DNA of 64,000 nucleotides. Source: Klebsormidium nitens. Its lineage: Eukaryota; Streptophyta; Klebsormidiophyceae; Klebsormidiales; Klebsormidiaceae. This document shows, piece after piece, positions 59,712 to 64,000 of the stretch (positions are counted from its first letter, which is position 1; the number at the start of each line of letters is the position of its first letter). The notes beneath the pieces are model-generated. The model saw only the letters and a program-made list of their open reading frames with translations. It made no database searches and had not been told where the DNA came from. The stretch is from NCBI GenBank assembly GCA_000708835.1, contig DF237169.1, forward strand, positions 72,186 through 136,185, read 5' to 3'. Position numbers and translations under genes: made by a program.

Positions 59712-62532
59712 ATGAATCCGTTAACCAGCTCCTCATTCCTTGTACTCTTCCTGCGAGCAGTGTTGCTCGACCTGTTTCCAAATGCAGAAAAAGTTGAAGA
59801 GTTCCTGAATGCGGCGGGCATCAAGGACTCCGGTGGGGGGCGCAGGTTAATGGTGGTCCACTACCTTTACAGCATGGTGGACGACCTTCTGAGGGACACG
59901 AGCGCCGGCGGGTAAGTTCAGAAGAATAATTCACCAGCTTCGCCTTAACTTGGAAAAAGCCTTGTCACTGCTGTTCACATACACAACTGCTCCGAATCCA
60001 TCAAGGAGATCAGAGGAGGCTTTCTTACCAAAACCTCAGTTTCTTTCTCCCATAAAGTCCTGTTCACAGGGCCCACTGGCAAAGCATCAAAAGATTATGA
60101 GCCATGAAGCAAGGTTTTGTGCAGAAGTGGCAGTGCCTGCAAATTCATACGATTCGGAGGAGGACGAAGAAGATTATTTTAGCTTGATGAAAAGTGAAAC
60201 TCAAGTCACTCGCGGTACGTTTCCTCTACTCGGACCTTGAAATAATAAGAGATTCATCCCCCAAAAAGGCTGATTGCAGTGCACAGAGCACCCCAACGAG
60301 ATTCCAATGTTGTGGGCTCACCAAACGTCCATCTAAATCTCAATCTGAAGGCTCACTCAAAACAGAAACCTGACTTTTCTTAATGCAGACTGGACGCCGA
60401 TGTCGTTGACCCCAGCGGAAAATTACGAGCTGCTGACGTCATCTTCAAAAACGCAGACACCCTCTCACTGGAAAGCCTCGTGGCTGGCCTGTACCATGGT
60501 CTGAACCAGTATATGCGGGACAACAAACGTCTGACCGACAAGGTGAGGCTAGAGGATGTGTGAACGGGCCATGCTTGTGTAAAGGTGGTTTCTCGAGTAG
60601 ATGGAGTTTCACTGCGGGCAAGTGGTGTCTTGCCCCGTCACAACAAGTCCTTAGACCTGTATGCTTTTGAGCAGAAAAGGAAGCCGAGGGTTTTGAGAGC
60701 ATGCATTCACGAAGAAGGTCATCTGTAAGCTGATCGTGCTCTAAAATGAAGAAGGCCAGTCTGCGCGTGGGGGCCGTTCAGAATATGCAGTGTCAAGCCT
60801 GTATGTCGTGCAAAGAAGAGGCAGTTGGGCTTCTAAGAAGGCTGTGGCTATCAAGTGTTTCAAATCATCAGGTAAAACCGCTGACAGGCCTCCTTTATCG
60901 AATTGAAGTCCGAGTCCATACTGCAAGCTCATTCCTTTCTTTTTGATCCCACATGGCATCCAAGGCTTCTCCGGGCTTCCCGACCGAAGGCTTGCGCTAC
61001 TCCCAACAGACTTGCCTCCATCACTTTCCTTCACAGATCTCGTGGCCCCGGACGTTCGGTGTGCCGCGCTGCCAAAAACTCGGCCAGCGTGGCCTCCTCT
61101 CGGCGATCGACTACTTTTTGGCCCGCGCCAAGCAGGATCCCGCGCTCTGCCGGGCCCTCCTCGCGTACCTCGACAACTGGTTCAGCGACCCCAGCACGCG
61201 CCACTGCGTCATCACGGTGCGAGCAAGCGCGCGCGCCTGCCTGAACTACCTCCTCGGTGCCGCTGACGACACCACCCAGGATGCTGACGTCAGCAGCCAG
61301 AGAGACGCTGTGCTCGTCGGTGCGGCTGACGTCACCACCCAGGATGTTGACGACAGCCAGAGCGGGGCTGTGCTCCTTGGTGCCGCTGACGTCACCACCC
61401 AGGATGTTGACGTCAGCAGCCAGAGCGGCGCTGTGCTCCTCGGTGCCACTGACGTCACCATCCAGGATGTTGACGTCAGCAGCCAGGGCGGCGCTGTGCT
61501 CCTCGGTGCCGCTGACGTCACCACCCAGGACGTTGACGTTCTCACCCAAAACGGTGCTTTCCTGCCCGCGGACGGGGGTGACGACATCCTCCAGGAGGTG
61601 AGTGCAGAAAAGAGACACGTAGAAGGCTCTGCTGGCGAAGACCTGATTACTACGATCCTATCAAAGCGGGTTTCAAAGGCCGCTGGATCGGAGTCCCCCG
61701 GCCCCCGAGCTGGGCAGTCATGCTGGCACGATAACATTGCGGCTTGTCTCGGTGAGACTTATTAACCGGCACAAGCTGGAGTGACGTACTGTGCCTTGTG
61801 GACGTCGATCAAGCCGGTTGACACGTTGTGGTACAGGACTCCATCTCGATATCCATTTTTTCTTACTGTGACAGGACGGAAACTGCACTTATTAAGGAGA
61901 GCGGAACGGACCATCTTTTCTATCATTGCAGGCTGGCTGGTATGGCTTAGATGGCCCTACCTGGATCGAGGACTACTTTGGCCGTGCGGAAGAGAACGCT
62001 GGTGCGGCAGTATCTCTGCACTCGCCCACCGTGCCCGTTCAGGTACGACCTCCTTCGACTGCCTTTGTATGCATGTAGTGGAAAACAGCGTCATCACTTC
62101 GAGCCTTTTCCCTTTGGTCCAACGATGGTTAGTTTGATTCCGTCCGTTGAACACTGCCGAGGACCTGGGACGCTAAAGATTCTTGCTTTTCCACTAGTGT
62201 CGAATATCTGGCTCGACGGCGCCTTAAACAGATTGGAACGCGGACGAAATGGAAAACATGATCGTTCTGCTAGACTCCTTCCTGCTGGCGGCTTAAAATC
62301 ATCTTGAAGAACTGCTTGCGAAGATAACGACGCGGTCGAAGTCTAAAGTGGCCTGCGTTTTTTGCAGGTGGATCAGCCGTGGTCGCCGTTCGACACCGCG
62401 CGCGACCTGGTTCGCAACGGAAACGCGCCCCTCGTTCTCGACTGCCTAGGTCCTGTCGCCATGGAGATGGCGGAAGGCGAGGACGCCGTTGATGCGGCCC
62501 ATGATTTGGAGATGCAAGCTGCCTTTCCGTAG
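59712..62532 (+). CDS. Unrecognised protein with five 21-residue tandem repeats, 5 exons, 396 aa
   Basis: Exons 59712-59911, 60389-60542, 61037-61597, 61932-62042 and 62368-62532; phases match (1191 bases). I know no family for it. Exons 1-2 look globular and helical (FLVLFLRAVLLDLFPNAEKV; LESLVAGLYHGLNQYMRDN). Exon 3 begins ISWPRTFGVPRCQKLGQRG and a helical block (LLSAIDYFLARAKQDPALCR), then five copies of a unit like GAADVTTQDVDVSSQSGAVLL (residues about 192-295). Exon 4 is Trp/Gly-rich (AGWYGLDGPTWIEDYFGRAE), and exon 5 opens VDQPWSPFDTARDLVRN. There is no signal peptide, although the first 20 residues are hydrophobic. A broken inverted copy of the last exon lies at 51,622-52,190, so the gene belongs to a duplicated segment. 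It is divergent from the 872-residue gene; a shared role is possible but unproven. Confidence 0.65.
61256..61567 (+). repeat. In-frame tandem repeat, 5 x about 63 bp
   Basis: Units start at 61256, 61319, 61379, 61442 and 61505 (63, 60, 63, 63, 63 bases), each encoding GA(A/T)D(V/D)T(T/I)QD(V/A)D.... Most units carry GCTGACGTCA or TTGACGTCA, so CRE/TGACGTCA-type palindromes recur about every 30 bases. The second unit lost one codon in frame. Confidence 0.92.
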
Positions 62533-63600
62533 AGAAATCTGGAGTTGTTCTGTGAAATTGGCAACAGGATTGATTTTGGAGTCCCGTTAGAGGGCTCCAC
62601 AGCCTGAACCCTTGTATTCAAAGGCGTAAGATCGTCAAGACTTACAGTTATTTAGTTGTAGTACGTACTTAAGCAATGACAGGATCATGTAATGTTGACT
62701 ATTCTCCGTGTATGTATAATGATCGGGTCAGTGGACCGACATATATACTCCGCTAGAAAGGAACTTACTCTGCTTGGGTGTCCATTGAAGACTACTTTAG
62801 GTTGGACCATGCTCTGAAAGGAGCGACGTTTGTACAGTTGGACAGCGTCGTTGTAGCGATCGAGTTTTGTAATTTGCGACAAGGCTCAAGCTTTCGTACG
62901 ATTGCTTTTGACGTTGCCAGTATACCGCACAGTGAGTTTGAGTACTTTGTTGAGCAAGCCTTACACTGTACACATGCAGAGGACTTGCACTACGCATCTC
63001 CTAATAGTGAGAGCATGTTTTGAAAGCGTCTGAGGCGGCCGCCTTACAGCAAGCCATTCGAGCTCCCATGCATAGTCCATATGCAAGACCTTGTGCATCC
63101 GTTGCAGCTAGGGCTTCGATTTCAACATGCATGCTTTTCTCACTCGTCGTCTCGTATACAGAAGGAAGCGGTGCACATGTCCGTTCTCAAGCGGTCAATC
63201 ACAAGCAACAGCTTCCGGGCCGGGACATGGTCCTGTCGTACGGGAATACGCGGTCGGCTTTCTAATGCAGAGGCGAATCAGAGTCGCGGTCGAGCGAGCC
63301 TCGGAATTCTCTTGAAGTGCTTGTGCATGTCGGCGCCCTGCGGGAATATTTTAAAGGCAGCGCCTATTCATGGGAGCTGAGAGTGTGCTGTGCTTGAATT
63401 GGACGCTAATTACCTCGGAAAACTTATTCAGGTAGCGGATCGCGCCATACAGCATGTCCATATTGAGCTCTGTATAATCAGGCACCTGACCAGCAGATTC
63501 CGGACAGTCGGTTGGTCGCCGGGCCAACATTCCTTGTTGTTTCTTTCCACCCACAGCATGTGCAAGCTGCGGGCCTCTTCTAGCTGCAGTACGAGTATGA
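62368..63600 (-). repeat. Right arm (copy B) of the inverted segmental duplication
   Basis: This is the mirror partner of 50,600-51,714. It starts with the last exon of the 59.7 kb gene (plus strand) and runs through the shared frame QLDSVV...ASIPHSEFEYFVEQA (62,838-62,970, plus), then GAGGCGGCCGCCTTACAGCAAGCC near 63,035, GGTCAATCACAAGCAACAGC near 63,200 and a minus-strand DYTELNMDM...IRYLNKF segment near 63,420-63,485. Frames are broken by indels in the outer part. Confidence 0.85.
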
Positions 63601-64000
63601 ACCTAAGGCAAAAGGCCGCCGTCATATGGAAGTCGTCGTGCGTTGACCAGGCTGATACCTTTACTTTCTGTTCCGACTAGAGCTGTATACAACGACGTCT
63701 TTCATCTGGAACGGCGGCGGCTTCGCATCAGATTAGACAGCTTGATGAGGGTTCGATTGGGCTAGCTGGTAATCTGGATCATGAGTCCATGCATCAGAAG
63801 ATTGCTACATACAAGAAGAGCTTTGGACATGTGACATTCATCGGCCACCAAAATACGTTCTACAAACCGATTAAATTGGTAGCCACCGGACCTTCTGCCT
63901 AAAGATTAGCTTTAACGAGTCGGACAGCTTTGCGCCACTCTATTCAAACTTATCTGTTCCATCCCCTTAATGTAAATCTACTCATGAATCTTCATTCTTT
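63601..64000. other. Right edge of the window, nothing supported
   Basis: I see no open frame with similarity or splice support on either strand. Minus-strand exon-like sequence to the left (63,416-63,487) suggests that a gene or element could continue here, but this cannot be shown. Confidence 0.35.

Noticed and set aside
1-64000. Bacterial features such as operons, CRISPR arrays or Shine-Dalgarno sites, and tRNA or rRNA genes
   Set aside because: Gene structure is clearly eukaryotic with GT-AG introns; I found no spaced repeat array and no sequence I could fold as a tRNA or recognise as rRNA.

Overview
This is a nuclear window from a photosynthetic eukaryote of the green lineage. Genes are split into many short exons with GT-AG introns of roughly 200-900 bases. 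One gene encodes HCF164, a thylakoid thioredoxin-like protein. Another encodes a plant-type non-lysosomal glucosylceramidase. An intron-rich streptophyte alga, Klebsormidium-like, fits best, but that placement is inference. I built exon models by hand from splice consensus, reading-frame phase and family similarity. In each multi-exon model the exon lengths sum to a multiple of three and every phase matches.

Layout. 1-1.5 kb: the last codons of a MYND zinc-finger gene (+) and a proline-rich exon (-). 2.9-18.0 kb (-): a 23-exon GBA2/GH116 glucosylceramidase whose introns hold a minisatellite, short tandem duplications and a possible LINE fragment. 18.8-30.4 kb (+): a 22-exon secreted or membrane protein with a signal peptide, three laminin-G-3-like domains, one transmembrane helix and a short tail. 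31.3-33.3 kb (-): a single-domain rhodanese with a His/Ala-rich N-terminus. 34.8-36.5 kb (+): an unrecognised small gene ending 8 bases before the next start codon. 36.5-42.8 kb (+): a 1725-residue charged chromatin-type protein with SAP-like and AT-hook motifs. 44.4-46.8 kb (+): HCF164. 48.0-50.2 kb (+): a MYND zinc-finger protein.

From 50.6 to 63.6 kb a diverged inverted duplication brackets two divergently transcribed genes that I do not recognise: an 872-residue protein (-) and a 396-residue protein (+) with an internal 21-residue tandem repeat. The left arm carries a truncated, inverted copy of the last exon of the 396-residue gene. The two arms also share a reading frame that matches no family I know. 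This bracketed pair is the most novel part of the window.

The genes do not form an obvious pathway. Glucosylceramide breakdown, cell-surface recognition, sulfur transfer, chromatin and thylakoid redox functions sit side by side, as is normal for a eukaryotic chromosome. Two intergenic stretches (17,976-18,783 and 58,495-59,711) lie between divergent genes and probably hold paired promoters.
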